Assembly: GCF_023023025.1 (NCBI RefSeq)
Contig: NZ_CP095481.1
Coordinates: 10,677,001 to 10,741,000, forward strand
Direction of reading: 5' to 3'
DNA from: Amycolatopsis sp. WQ 127309
GTDB lineage: Bacteria > Actinomycetota > Actinomycetes > Mycobacteriales > Pseudonocardiaceae
DNA: 64,000 bases
The notes under the pieces were generated by a model that saw only the letters and a list, made by a program, of their open reading frames with translations, ran no database searches and was not told where the DNA came from. Below are positions 51,759 to 60,532 of this stretch, piece after piece (positions within the stretch are counted from its first letter, which is position 1; each line of letters opens with the position of its first letter). The position numbers and the translations under genes were made by a program.

Positions 51759-52559
51759 GTGACGACGATATCCCGACCGCGGAGGACGGACGACTTGCGC
51801 ATCGACGACGGCGCCACGACCGGGTGGATCCGCCGGTTCCACGACGCGACCGGCAGCACCGCCCGCCTGGTGTGCTTCCCGTACGCGGGCGGGTCGGCGA
51901 GCTTCTTCCACCCGGTTTCCGCGCGCTTCTCCCCCGGCACCGACGTCGTGGCGCTGCAGTACCCGGGACGGCAGGACCGGCGGCGCGAGGCGTGCGTCGA
52001 GGACATCGGCAAGCTGGCCGACCAGCTCGCCGACGCGCTCGCCGGGCTGAGCGCCAAGCCGGCGGTGTTCTTCGGGCACAGCATGGGCGCGGTGCTCGCG
52101 TTCGAGACCGCCTACCGGCTGGAGCGGGCCGGCACGAACGCGCCGGCCGCCGTGGTCGCGTCGGGCCGGCGGGCACCCTCGACCCGCCGCGACGAGCGCG
52201 TCCACGAGCGCGACGACCAGGGCCTGATCGCCGAGCTGCGGCTGCTCGACGGCACGGACTCGGCGGTGTTCGGGCACGAGGAGCTGCTGCAGCTGGCGCT
52301 GCCCGCGATCCGCGGCGACTACACCGCGATCGAGACCTACCGCTGCGAGCCGGGCCGCCGGATCGCGGCCCCCATCGCCGTGCTGACCGGCGAGGACGAC
52401 CCGAAGACGACGCGGCCCGAGGCCGAGGCCTGGCGCGAGCACACTTCGGGCGCCTTCACGCTGCGCGTCTTCCCGGGCGGGCACTTCTTCCTCGCCGACC
52501 ACCAGGCCGACGTCGACACGGAGCTCGCCGGGCACCTCGACGCGCTGCGCGTCAGCTGA
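51759..52559 (+). CDS. Type II thioesterase (GrsT/TEII-like alpha/beta hydrolase)
   Basis: The 266-aa protein has ARLVCFPYAGGSASFFHPVS near the N-terminus, nucleophile elbow FFGHSMGAVLAFE with catalytic Ser, PAIRGDYTAIETYRC, and GGHFFLADHQADV with catalytic His, the full TEII signature. Such enzymes hydrolyse mis-primed acyl groups from NRPS/PKS carrier proteins. No NRPS or PKS lies in this window, so it is an orphan or serves a distant cluster. GTG start (51759); a TTG at about 51794 is possible. Overlaps the convergent LacI gene by 8 nt. Confidence 0.9.
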   Translation: MTTISRPRRTDDLRIDDGATTGWIRRFHDATGSTARLVCFPYAGGSASFFHPVSARFSPGTDVVALQYPGRQDRRREACVEDIGKLADQLADALAGLSAKPAVFFGHSMGAVLAFETAYRLERAGTNAPAAVVASGRRAPSTRRDERVHERDDQGLIAELRLLDGTDSAVFGHEELLQLALPAIRGDYTAIETYRCEPGRRIAAPIAVLTGEDDPKTTRPEAEAWREHTSGAFTLRVFPGGHFFLADHQADVDTELAGHLDALRVS

Positions 52560-53580
52560 CCGGCGCGATCGTCGCCCCGGCCACCGGCGGGCACGTCAGC
52601 AGCCGGTGGACCGACGGGTCGGCCGCGGCCGGGTCCAGCAGGGACGCCAGCAGCCGGACCGCCGCCCGGCCCATCTCGCGGCGCGGTACCTCGAAGCCGC
52701 TGATCTCGGGGCCCGGCGGGTCGCCGGGCGGGCGGCCGAGCACCGCCAGGGAGACGTCGCCGGGGACGGAAACCCCGGCCTCGCGCAGGGCGCGCCACGT
52801 CGCGTGGAACACCGCGCCGGTGTCGGTCTCTTCGACGACCAGCGCCGTGACGCCGTCTTCGAGCCAGGCGGTGACGTCCGCCGCGGTGAGGTCCGTGCCG
52901 TCGGTGCGGACGACCGTCAGCGCCGCGCCCGCGTCGGCCGCCGCAGTGCGGACGCCGCGCTCGCGGTCGTCCGACGACGGGGCCTCGTCCGGCTCGCGCA
53001 GGTAGCGCAGGCGCCGGTGGCCCGCGCCGACCAGCCGCGTCACCACCTCGGCCGAAGCCGACACGTAATCCGCGCCCACGTAAGGGATCGTGCCGCCCAG
53101 CTCGGTCCGGCGTCCGATGTAGACGATCGGGAAGCCGCTCGCCATCAGGTCGCCGACCGCGGCCACCGGGACGTGCCGGCCGAGGAACAGGCAGCCGTCG
53201 GCGAGCCGGGTGCGGCGGATCCGCGTGTGGTCGGGCACCGCGCTCGACGCGGTGAACATGATCAGGTCCTGGCCGAGTTCGGCCGCTTCCGCCTCGACGC
53301 CGGCCAGGATCGGGTAGTAGGAGTCGGCGACGTCGATCGGGAACGCCGGGGTGAAGGTGTAGACGCCGAGCAGGTTGTTGCGCGCCGACGCCAGCCGCGT
53401 CGCCACCGGGTCCGGCACGTACCCCAGCCGTTCGGCGGCTTCCAGCACCCGCAGCCGGGTGCGCTCGGACAGCCGGACGCCGGTACGGTTCCCGCCGAGC
53501 ACCACCGAGACCGTCGCCTGCGAGACCCCGGCGACGCGCGCGATGTCGGCCTGCCTCGGCGTCCGCCGCGCCCTGCTCAT
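52552..53580 (-). CDS. LacI family transcriptional regulator
   Basis: The 342-aa protein has a LacI HTH at residues 8-55 (RQADIARVAGVSQATVSVVLGGNRTGVRLSERTRLRVLEAAERLGY) and a periplasmic-binding-protein-like sensor domain from about 65 to 335. It lies divergently 210 bp from a secreted GH43-like propeller gene, so carbohydrate-responsive control of that gene is likely. Confidence 0.92.
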   Translation of the reverse strand: MSRARRTPRQADIARVAGVSQATVSVVLGGNRTGVRLSERTRLRVLEAAERLGYVPDPVATRLASARNNLLGVYTFTPAFPIDVADSYYPILAGVEAEAAELGQDLIMFTASSAVPDHTRIRRTRLADGCLFLGRHVPVAAVGDLMASGFPIVYIGRRTELGGTIPYVGADYVSASAEVVTRLVGAGHRRLRYLREPDEAPSSDDRERGVRTAAADAGAALTVVRTDGTDLTAADVTAWLEDGVTALVVEETDTGAVFHATWRALREAGVSVPGDVSLAVLGRPPGDPPGPEISGFEVPRREMGRAAVRLLASLLDPAAADPSVHRLLTCPPVAGATIAPVS

Positions 53581-53615
53581 CGGTACCTCGCTCGGTTCGC
53601 CTCACCTCGGGTCAA

Positions 53616-53716
53616 CTGACTCGGTTCAGTCGTCAGGGTGCGGCCCGCGCGCGGACCCGTCAACGGTTTTGCCCGAAACTCCAGCGAACCTGTCCCGACC
53701 GTACTAATACGTATTA
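53616..53716. promoter_or_regulatory. Candidate LacI operators between lacI-type and propeller genes
   Basis: Two symmetric sites are visible. ACTGA(N6)TCAGT near 53616-53631 is close to the regulator start. TAATACGTATTA (53705-53716) is a perfect 12-bp palindrome in a locally AT-rich stretch about 75 bp before the propeller ATG. Either could be the regulator's binding site. Confidence 0.5.
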
Positions 53717-53790
53717 CTCCATTGACTTCGCCGTTCGGCGCGTGCCACCGTCGCCGGACGCGAACACTTCGAAGGCGAAGGAGCGGCACC

Positions 53791-54771
53791 ATGTCCCTCA
53801 CTCGACGCGGCCTGCTGGCCGGTGCCGCCGCACTCGGCGCGGGCGCCCTGCTGCCGGCGCCCGCCCTCGCGGCCCCGGCCGGTTTCCCCGACTACCGCTA
53901 CCAGCGGCTCGCGCTGGTGAAGAGCAAGCTCAAGTACAACCCGACCGGCGAGCTGATCTTCCCGTGCATCCGCGGCACCGCGGGCCGCATCCCGAACGCG
54001 CTCGCCGCCTACTACCTCTACTACGCCCCGCACGACGCGCCGGGCGGGATCTGCCTGGCCTACGCGAACACCCTCGACCAGGAGTTCACCGAGTACGCGG
54101 GCAACCCGATCATCAAGAACTCGTGGCCCGGCGAGTACTCGGTCAGCCACGTCTCCTCGCCGCACGCGCTGTGGAACGACGACGTCAAGCGGCTCTACCT
54201 GTACTTCCACGGCGAGAACACGGTGACCCGCCTGGCCAGCTCGGCCGACGGCATCCACTTCACCTACGAGAAGGAGGTCCTGTCCACCCGGCTGCAGCCC
54301 GCCGGCACGACCGAGACGTCCTACGCGCGGGTGTTCCGCCAGGACGTGCCGTCGAAGAACGCCCGCTACGTCATGGTCTTCATGCTCAACAACACCACCA
54401 ACCACCGCGACATCGGCTGGGGCTGGTCACCCGACGCGCTGAACTGGACGTTCTCCCAGACGCCGCTGGTGAGGCACACGGACGTCGGCGCCAACGACAT
54501 CGGCGGCCCGCACCTGCTGAACCGCAACAACAGCACGTACGTCGTCTACAACACCGACATCGCCCACGGCGGCAACCTGATGATCACCGAGGTGGGCAAC
54601 GACTTCTCGAAGCGCAACCACCTGGGCGTCTTCCACGACTCCCTGAGCGGATCCCCGGACAACGGCCGCAGCGCGGCGCCGAGCTTCGGCACTTATCAGG
54701 GGCACGAGTACATGATCTACGAGGCCGGCGAGCGCTTGGCGGGCAACATCGCCATCGCCCGCGCGATCTGA
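53791..54771 (+). CDS. Secreted GH43-like beta-propeller protein (Tat-type signal)
   Basis: The 326-aa protein has the N-terminus TRRGLLAGAAALGAGALLPAPALA, a twin-arginine-type signal peptide. The mature domain is a five-bladed propeller of the GH43/GH32-like class with repeated Asp/Glu blocks (YYLYYAPHDAPGG, SSPHALWNDDVKRLYLYFHGEN, GWGWSPDALNWTFSQT). No catalytic triad could be fixed. SD GAAGGAG. It is divergent from the LacI gene; probably an extracellular glycosidase or glycan-binding protein. Confidence 0.82.
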   Translation: MSLTRRGLLAGAAALGAGALLPAPALAAPAGFPDYRYQRLALVKSKLKYNPTGELIFPCIRGTAGRIPNALAAYYLYYAPHDAPGGICLAYANTLDQEFTEYAGNPIIKNSWPGEYSVSHVSSPHALWNDDVKRLYLYFHGENTVTRLASSADGIHFTYEKEVLSTRLQPAGTTETSYARVFRQDVPSKNARYVMVFMLNNTTNHRDIGWGWSPDALNWTFSQTPLVRHTDVGANDIGGPHLLNRNNSTYVVYNTDIAHGGNLMITEVGNDFSKRNHLGVFHDSLSGSPDNGRSAAPSFGTYQGHEYMIYEAGERLAGNIAIARAI

Positions 54772-54780
54772 CCCGAACCG

Positions 54781-54821
54781 GGGAACGCCGTCCACCGTGA
54801 CGTGCGGTGGACGGCGTTCCC
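54781..54821. terminator. Bidirectional terminator hairpin
   Basis: GGGAACGCCGTCCACC (54781-54796) pairs perfectly with GGTGGACGGCGTTCCC (54806-54821) around a 9-nt loop, between convergent genes. Confidence 0.85.
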
Positions 54822-54827
54822 AGGCGC

Positions 54828-56222
54828 CTAGCTCGGCTGTTGTTCCTTCTTGTCCTCCTCGGCCCACGCGGCTTCCGCCTGCATCTGGATGTCGGTGAGG
54901 CCGCGGTCGACCTGGACGATGTCCTTGCCCGCCCAGCCCACGAAGTTCTTCGAGCTCTTGGCGTCCGACAGCGCCTTCAGCATCGGGTAGTAGTCCGGTG
55001 CCTTGGCCTTCAGCCAGTCGTCGACGAACTTCATCTTCTTGTAGCTGTCGCCGAACTTGGTCTTCAGCCAGTCCTCGTGCTTCTTGATCGTCGAGATGTC
55101 CTGGTCGCTCAGCTTCGACTTCGGCGACGGCGGCTTGGGCGCGGGCGGTGGGTCCGCGGGCTTCGGCAGGGGCCGCGAGAAGTTCGGCGTGGTGCCGTCG
55201 CCCGGGGGCCGGGTGCTCGGCGTGGCGCCGCCTCCCGGCGGGCCGTCGTGGGTGACCGCGGTGCCCGGTGGCGGCAGCGGCCGCGAGAAGTTGGGGGTCG
55301 TGCCGTCACCCGGCGGCCGGGTGCTCGGGGTGGCGCCGCCACCGGTGGGCGGGCCGTCGTGGGTGACGGCGGTGCCCGGCGGTTTCGGCAGCGGCCGCGA
55401 GAAGTTCGGCACCCCGCCACCGTGCGGCGGGAGGTTGCTCAGCTCGTGCCCCGCACCGGACGAGCCCGGCTTCCCCTTGACCAGCTTCGACAGCCCGGTG
55501 AGCCGGGCCAGCGTGCGCCCGGCGTAGGCGACGACCTTGGCGAGCTTCGCCATCATCGCCGCGACCTGCACCGAGACGGTCGCGACGCACTTGGTCACCC
55601 CGACGGCGATCGACGCGCCGAAGGTGGGGATGGCCAGCGCCAGCGCGATCAGCATCGTGGAGATGATGTCGCCGAGGATCGTCGTGATGATGTCGCGCAG
55701 CAGCGAGCGGACCGCGCCGATCAGCGCTCCGGTGGTCTCGACCATGTAGCCGGCGACGTCGGACGCCTTGGCGTTGGCGTCGATCCAGCCCTTCCGGTCG
55801 TTGATCGACTTCAGGAAGCTGTCGTAGCCCTTGCCCTCCCACTGCGTGATCGTGGCCTTGAGGGTGTCGTCCAGCTCGGTGCCGGTGTTGCGCAGCGACT
55901 CGCCGATCTTGTGCAGCTCGTTGGCGATCTTCGTGACCTCCGCGGGGTTGCCCGCGACCTGGTCCAGCGGCCACTTCAGGAACGAGACGTGCTCGATCAG
56001 CCAGCCCAGGCCCGCCGCGATCAGCTTCGCCAGCGGGTCCATCACGAACGCGACGGTGTCGAGCGCGGCGCTGATGACGTTGATGCCCAGCTCGACACTG
56101 ACGGCCGCGAGATCGCCGCCGTGTTCGGTCTGGACCTTGCCGATCGAGTCGCCCACCTGCTTCCAGCTGTCGAAGACGCCGGCCCCGGTCGTCGAGTTCG
56201 ATGCCGTGATGGGAACGGTCAC
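54828..56222 (-). CDS. Type VII-secretion-associated WXG-like protein with Pro-rich repeats
   Basis: The 464-aa protein starts at GTG overlapping the previous stop (GTGA). Residues 1-150 are helical and of WXG100/PPE-like character (VFDSWKQVGDSIGKV; ITQWEGKGYDSFLKSINDRKGW). Two hydrophobic segments follow (about 165-225), then a Pro/Gly-rich region (about 265-360) with 2.5 copies of a unit containing PNFSRPLP, GTAVTHDGPP and ATPSTRPPGDG. A charged helical C-terminus of about 100 residues ends in KKEQQPS. Likely an ESX substrate or surface effector; no toxin motif recognised. Confidence 0.7.
   Translation of the reverse strand: MTVPITASNSTTGAGVFDSWKQVGDSIGKVQTEHGGDLAAVSVELGINVISAALDTVAFVMDPLAKLIAAGLGWLIEHVSFLKWPLDQVAGNPAEVTKIANELHKIGESLRNTGTELDDTLKATITQWEGKGYDSFLKSINDRKGWIDANAKASDVAGYMVETTGALIGAVRSLLRDIITTILGDIISTMLIALALAIPTFGASIAVGVTKCVATVSVQVAAMMAKLAKVVAYAGRTLARLTGLSKLVKGKPGSSGAGHELSNLPPHGGGVPNFSRPLPKPPGTAVTHDGPPTGGGATPSTRPPGDGTTPNFSRPLPPPGTAVTHDGPPGGGATPSTRPPGDGTTPNFSRPLPKPADPPPAPKPPSPKSKLSDQDISTIKKHEDWLKTKFGDSYKKMKFVDDWLKAKAPDYYPMLKALSDAKSSKNFVGWAGKDIVQVDRGLTDIQMQAEAAWAEEDKKEQQPS
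55160..55420 (-). repeat. In-gene direct repeats of the Pro-rich region
   Basis: Segments beginning GGCCGCGAGAAGTT recur near 55171, 55280 and 55393 (spacing about 110-114 bp) and encode the PNFSRPLP-containing units. High DNA identity suggests recent expansion or contraction. Confidence 0.7.
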
Positions 56223-56554
56223 TTGCCCAGCTCCGTTTCGAAGGTGCGCAGCCCCTGCGCCGTGTTCGCGTCGTGGGTCGCGTACGTTTCGGCGGCCTTC
56301 TTCACGTCGTCGGCGGACTTCCCGATGTCACCGACGAGCTTGGTGATCTCGCCCGTGATGACGCCCATCGTGATCCGTGAGGGCACGGCCAGCACCTGCG
56401 CGAGCAGCATGCCGAACGCGGCGTTGTCGAACCCGTTGGCCGCCTGCATCCGGTTCGCGGCGTCCTGCACCGCCGGCTGCGTGGTACCCGACAGGAACTG
56501 GCTGAACTTCTGCAGCTCGGCCGGGTCGACCGAGAAACCTGCTCCGGAAACCAC
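56219..56554 (-). CDS. ESX/EspC-like small helical protein
   Basis: The 111-aa protein starts at GTG with SD GGAGGAG. A two-helix hairpin: GFSVDPAELQKFSQFLSGTTQPAVQDAANRM, then GDIGKSADDVKKAAETYATHDANTAQGL. This matches ESX-1 secretion-associated/EspC-type (DUF2580-like) proteins that accompany type VII substrates. It lies between a YbaB-like gene and the long WXG-like protein, with coupled translation downstream. Likely co-secreted or a chaperone. Confidence 0.78.
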   Translation of the reverse strand: MVSGAGFSVDPAELQKFSQFLSGTTQPAVQDAANRMQAANGFDNAAFGMLLAQVLAVPSRITMGVITGEITKLVGDIGKSADDVKKAAETYATHDANTAQGLRTFETELGK

Positions 56555-56569
56555 TGGTTCTCCTCCGTA

Positions 56570-57127
56570 CTACCAGGGATTGCTCTCGCCGTCGTCCTCT
56601 TCCGGCGTGGACCGGGGACGACGACGCGGCGGACCTTGCTGCGGCGACTGCGGGGGCGGCGGAGGTGGCGGCGACGGGCGCTGCGGCGGCGGGACCGGCC
56701 GCTGCGGGCGGGCGCCGGCTTCCGGCGGCACCGCGAAACCGTTGTCCGGTTGCGCGCCTTCGTCCGGTTCGGGCGACGGCAGGAACTCGTCCAGCAGCTC
56801 ACGGGCGGCCGAGCTTTCGCCCACCATGCCGCTGAACGCGTCGGCGACCTCGGCCGAGACCTTCTGCTGCGCGCGGCCGATCAGCTGCATCACCATGCCG
56901 GACAGGGCTTGCGGGGGACGGTCGTACGCGCGGGGACCGAACCGGAGCTCCTGCAGCACCCCGCTCGGACCGACGGTCACCGAGACCGCGCCGTCCGGCG
57001 ACTGCACGGACGCGACGGCGGATTGGAGCCGTTCCTGGGCCGCCGCGGCTTTGGCCTGGAGTTCCTCGAGATCGGCGTTGAACGCGGCCAGCGGGTCGCC
57101 GTCGCCGGGGGGCACTGACTGGGTCAA
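56570..57127 (-). CDS. YbaB/EbfC family protein with Pro-rich tail
   Basis: The 185-aa protein starts at TTG 57127, chosen for GAGG 7 nt upstream. The YbaB fold covers residues 10-105: FNADLEELQAKAAAAQERLQSAVASVQSPDGAVSVTVGPSGVLQELRFG. The tail is strongly Pro-rich (PPPPPPPQSPQQGPPRRRP). YbaB-like proteins regularly precede ESX-type substrates in actinobacteria. Function in secretion is inferred from context. Confidence 0.85.
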   Translation of the reverse strand: MTQSVPPGDGDPLAAFNADLEELQAKAAAAQERLQSAVASVQSPDGAVSVTVGPSGVLQELRFGPRAYDRPPQALSGMVMQLIGRAQQKVSAEVADAFSGMVGESSAARELLDEFLPSPEPDEGAQPDNGFAVPPEAGARPQRPVPPPQRPSPPPPPPPQSPQQGPPRRRPRSTPEEDDGESNPW

Positions 57128-57262
57128 TTTGTCCTCGTCGCGAGAAAGTTCGTGAACGAGTGAAGTCAATCAGTGCTCATTTAACGTCAGGTGACACGGA
57201 CAGAGCCGCCAGCTGAACGCGGCCCGGCTCACGCCGCGCGGGCCGAGCAGGATGCGGCTCAC

Positions 57263-57691
57263 TCAAGAAAGGACGTGCCGCACCACCACGCCGACCAGCC
57301 GCTCCCGCGGCACGAACCCGTAGTGCCGGGAGTCCCAGCTGGCCGGCCGGTTGTCGCCCAGGACGACGGTGCAGCCGGGCGGCACCACCGTGCCGCCGAG
57401 GCCGTGGACGTCCGGGTCGGCCCAGCCGGCCGGGACGCGGTCGCCCGCCACCGCCACCACGCGCTTGAGCAGCAGCTGCCCGCCCACCGGCGCGCCGCTC
57501 GGCAGCCGCGGGTAGCGCAGCAGGGCCACCCGGCCGCGCCGCGGACGGCGGGTCCGGCGCACCAGGACCCGGTCGCCGGACGCCAGTTCCGGGGCCATGC
57601 TCGCACCGTCCACTGTGGTCACGATCAGCAGCCGGCGGACGGCGACGGCACCGCCCGCGGCCAGCAGCACGGCGAGGACCAGCGCTTTCAC
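57263..57691 (-). CDS. S26 family signal peptidase
   Basis: The 142-aa protein has one N-terminal TM (residues 1-18). The catalytic Ser31 is in DGASMAPELASGD and Lys76 in LLLKRVVAVAGD. Box E is VVLGDNRPASWDSRHYGFVPRERLVG. It is short for a type I signal peptidase and resembles dedicated, cluster-encoded enzymes. GTG start overlapping the ABC transporter stop (GTGA). As last gene of the five-gene operon it is well placed to trim the exported Cys-rich peptide. Confidence 0.88.
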   Translation of the reverse strand: MKALVLAVLLAAGGAVAVRRLLIVTTVDGASMAPELASGDRVLVRRTRRPRRGRVALLRYPRLPSGAPVGGQLLLKRVVAVAGDRVPAGWADPDVHGLGGTVVPPGCTVVLGDNRPASWDSRHYGFVPRERLVGVVVRHVLS

Positions 57692-59517
57692 GGCACGGCC
57701 TGGTAACCGTCGGCCTGCAAGCGGAACAAGCGCGCGTAACCACGGCCGTCGGTGAGCAGGCTCTCGTGCGTGCCCAGCTCACTGACCCGGCCGTCCTCGA
57801 TCACGGCGATGCGGTCGGCGTCGCGCACCGCGCTCAGCCGGTGCGAGATGAGCAGGCTCGTGCGGCCGTGCCGGTGCTCGCGGATGCGCGCGTGCACCTC
57901 GTGCTCGGCCTCCGGGTCGAGACCGGAGCTCGGCTCGTCGAGGATCATCAGGTCCCGGCCCTCCCGCACGAGCGAGCGGGCCAGCGCCAGGCGCTGCCAC
58001 TGCCCGCCGGAGAGCACCACCCCGGTCGACGCGTCCCCGGTGTCGGTGCCGATCTCGAAGATCCGGGTGAGCGGCGTGTCGTACCCGCGGGGCAGCGCGG
58101 CGATCCGGTCGTGCGCGCCCGCCCGCGTCGCGGCGGCCACCAGCCGGGCCCGGTCGGTCATCGCGGCCGGCTCGCCGAGCCCGATGTTCTCGGCCGCGGT
58201 CATGTCGTAGTTCATGTGGTCCTGGAACACGGCGCTGATCCGCTCGCGCAGCGACGCGGGCGGGATGTCGCGCAGGTCGACGCCGTCCCAGAGGATCCGC
58301 CCGCGCGTCGGGTCGTACATGCGGCACAACAGCTTCACGAGCGTGCTCTTGCCCGCGCCGTTGAGGCCGACGAGCGCGACCGCCGCGCCGTGCGGGAGGG
58401 TGAGGTCCACCCCGCGCAGCACCCACGGGTGGTCGTCGCTGTAGCGGAACCAGACGTCGCGCAGCTCGATCCCCTGCCGCAACGCGGGTGCCGGGTCACC
58501 GGAGCCGCTCGGCAGATCGGGTTCCGCGCGGACCACGGCGACGTAGTGCGCGAACGACAGCAGCCGCGCCTGGCCGTTGGCGATCGCCGACGCGAGCGTG
58601 CCCAGCGCGGCCTGCACCCCGGCGACGGCGGCCACGAACATCGAGACGTCGCCGGCGCTGAGCGACCCGTCGCGCGCCGACGTGATCGCCCACCAGAGCC
58701 CCGCCCCGGCGACCGCCGCGCTCAGCGCCGTCAGGCCGCCCATGGTCCGCAGCTCCCGTTCGTCCATCCGGCGCCGGTCGGCGTTGGCGCTGCGACGCTC
58801 GTCCATCAGCCGGGCGCGCAGGAACGCCCCGATGCCGAAGAGCCGGATCTCGGTCGCGGCGGGGATCCCGGTGAGCAGCTGGCTGTAGAAGAACTCGCGC
58901 CGGGCGAACCGCTCGACGCGCCATTCCACCGCGGCACGGCGCCGGGCCAGCAGCAGTTCGGCGAGCAGCGCGGGGATCGCGGCGGCCAGCACGACCCCGG
59001 TCATCGCCGGGCTCAGGACGAACAGCGAGCCGAGGAACCCGGCCAGCGAAAGGGTTCCGCTGAGCGTGCCGCCGACGCCGTCGACGATCTCCGGCATCCG
59101 GCCGCAGCTCTCCTGGGCCAGCCGCAACCGGTCCTGGTAGGCGGGGTTCTCGAAGGTGCGCAACCCGACCTGGCGGCCCAGCGCGGCGAACAGCCCGTCG
59201 GTGGCGACGGTGCTCGCCGCGCGGCCGATCTGCGCCCGGACGTAGTGGACGACCACGGGCAGCGCGGCGACGGCGAGCCCGGCGCACGCCAGCGCCACGG
59301 CGAGGCCGCCGACGGCGCCGGTGCGCGAGACGAGCCGGTCGAGGACGAGCTTGGTCAGCCAGGCGGTGGCGATCGGCGCGGTGGCCGCGGCCGCCGTCAT
59401 CACCAGCAGCCCGGCCAGCCGCGCCGGGCCGGACCGCCACAGCAGCACGGCGGCGGCCGCGGCCGCGTCGCGCAGCCGGCCCGCGGCGATCCGCCGGTCC
59501 GGTTCGCGCACCGTCAC
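57688..59517 (-). CDS. ABC exporter, fused permease/ATPase
   Basis: The 609-aa half-transporter starts at GTG 59517, overlapping the MauD-like stop. Six TM helices occupy about residues 20-310. The nucleotide-binding domain has Walker A VGLNGAGKSTLVKLL, Q-loop VFQDHMNYDMT, signature VLSGGQWQRLALARSL, Walker B LMILDEPSSGLDPEAE and H-loop SHRLSAV. There is no N-terminal C39 peptidase, consistent with separate processing by the S26 enzyme. Similar to peptide or lipid exporters; expected to export the peptide at 60582-60749. Confidence 0.93.
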   Translation of the reverse strand: MTVREPDRRIAAGRLRDAAAAAAVLLWRSGPARLAGLLVMTAAAATAPIATAWLTKLVLDRLVSRTGAVGGLAVALACAGLAVAALPVVVHYVRAQIGRAASTVATDGLFAALGRQVGLRTFENPAYQDRLRLAQESCGRMPEIVDGVGGTLSGTLSLAGFLGSLFVLSPAMTGVVLAAAIPALLAELLLARRRAAVEWRVERFARREFFYSQLLTGIPAATEIRLFGIGAFLRARLMDERRSANADRRRMDERELRTMGGLTALSAAVAGAGLWWAITSARDGSLSAGDVSMFVAAVAGVQAALGTLASAIANGQARLLSFAHYVAVVRAEPDLPSGSGDPAPALRQGIELRDVWFRYSDDHPWVLRGVDLTLPHGAAVALVGLNGAGKSTLVKLLCRMYDPTRGRILWDGVDLRDIPPASLRERISAVFQDHMNYDMTAAENIGLGEPAAMTDRARLVAAATRAGAHDRIAALPRGYDTPLTRIFEIGTDTGDASTGVVLSGGQWQRLALARSLVREGRDLMILDEPSSGLDPEAEHEVHARIREHRHGRTSLLISHRLSAVRDADRIAVIEDGRVSELGTHESLLTDGRGYARLFRLQADGYQAVP

Positions 59518-60011
59518 CGCCCGGCGGGGACGGTCAGCTCGGCCACCCGGCCCGCGGTCGCGACCACCCGCCCGTCGGCCACGACGTACAGCGCGGGCGT
59601 CCAGGTGTTGCGGAACGCGGCGGCGACCGGACCGCCGTCGAGGTCCGCCGGCACCACCCGGGCGACCTCGGCGAGCGCGCGCACGGTGTCCGCGTCGTCC
59701 CCGCCGACGACGGCCAGGACGCGGTCGCGGCCCTGCTCGCGGGCGTAGGCGAGGAAGTCCGGCAGGGTGTCGTGGCAGGCGGGGCAGTCGGCGGAGAAGA
59801 AGGCCACCGTGCCGTCCAGCGTAGCGGTGGTGAGCGGCTCGCCGTCGGTCGTCGTGGCGGCGAACTCGCCGACGGCCGAACCGGGCCGCAGCGCGAAGAG
59901 CGACGTCGTCGAGGCCTGGGCCCGCATCCGGCGCAGGATCCCGACGGTCAGGAGCAGGTTCACCAGGCACAGCAGGCCGAGCAGCACCAGAGCGGCGACG
60001 ACGAAGGGCAT
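59514..60011 (-). CDS. MauD/TlpA-like membrane-anchored thioredoxin-fold protein
   Basis: The 165-aa protein has an N-terminal TM (residues 3-26) and then a thioredoxin-like domain with active-site FFSADCPACHDTLPDF (Cys76-Pro-Ala-Cys79) and GVP-like cis-Pro region NTWTPALYVV. MauD proteins make or isomerise disulfides in the methylamine dehydrogenase light chain. SD AAGGAG; ATG overlaps the MauE-like stop by 1 nt. Confidence 0.88.
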   Translation of the reverse strand: MPFVVAALVLLGLLCLVNLLLTVGILRRMRAQASTTSLFALRPGSAVGEFAATTTDGEPLTTATLDGTVAFFSADCPACHDTLPDFLAYAREQGRDRVLAVVGGDDADTVRALAEVARVVPADLDGGPVAAAFRNTWTPALYVVADGRVVATAGRVAELTVPAGR

Positions 60012-60517
60012 CAGGAACTCCTTGCGAACACGACGGCGATGTCGTCCATCGCGATGACGAGGACGGCCGCCACCCCGCCCGCCGCGACCGCGAGAGCGGC
60101 CCCGGCGACGGGTGGCAGGTGCTCCGGCGCGAGGGCGCCGACGGCGGCGAAGCAGAGCAGCACGGTGTTGCGGGCCAGGTGACGCGGGCCGACCGGGGTG
60201 TCGGCCGTGCCGAAGCAGCGGCACGACGCGGGCCGCCCGCGACGCAGCGCCGTGCCGATGGAAGCGGCGAAAGCCAGTAGCAGCAGCGAAGCGAGGACGA
60301 AACCGGCCGTCGCGGTGGCCGGCACGACCACGAGCACCGCGGCGCCCGCTTCGCCCCCCACGACGGCCACCGACACCGGCACCACGGCGTTCGCGGGCAT
60401 CGGCACCAGCGCGGGCACCGACCGCGCGAACCCGCGGAAGTCCCGGAGCTTCGACACCGACGAGGCGGCGAACACCACGGCGATCAGCGTCGCGCAGGCC
60501 GCACGGAGGTAGTCCAC
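60011..60517 (-). CDS. MauE/DoxX-like redox-associated membrane protein
   Basis: The 168-aa protein starts at GTG with SD AAAGGAG. Four TM helices (about residues 5-24, 42-66, 68-90 and 112-160) and a conserved Cys-X-Cys on the loop (RPASCRCFGTADTP, Cys99/Cys101), the MauE/VKOR-like hallmark of membrane partners that reoxidise or reduce MauD. Immediately downstream of the small Cys-rich peptide gene. Confidence 0.88.
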   Translation of the reverse strand: MDYLRAACATLIAVVFAASSVSKLRDFRGFARSVPALVPMPANAVVPVSVAVVGGEAGAAVLVVVPATATAGFVLASLLLLAFAASIGTALRRGRPASCRCFGTADTPVGPRHLARNTVLLCFAAVGALAPEHLPPVAGAALAVAAGGVAAVLVIAMDDIAVVFARSS

Positions 60518-60532
60518 GGCACTCCTTTCCGA

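Noticed and set aside
54807..57155. 782-aa plus-strand frame
   Set aside because: Antisense shadow of the type VII-associated cassette, Gly/Arg-rich with no domain.
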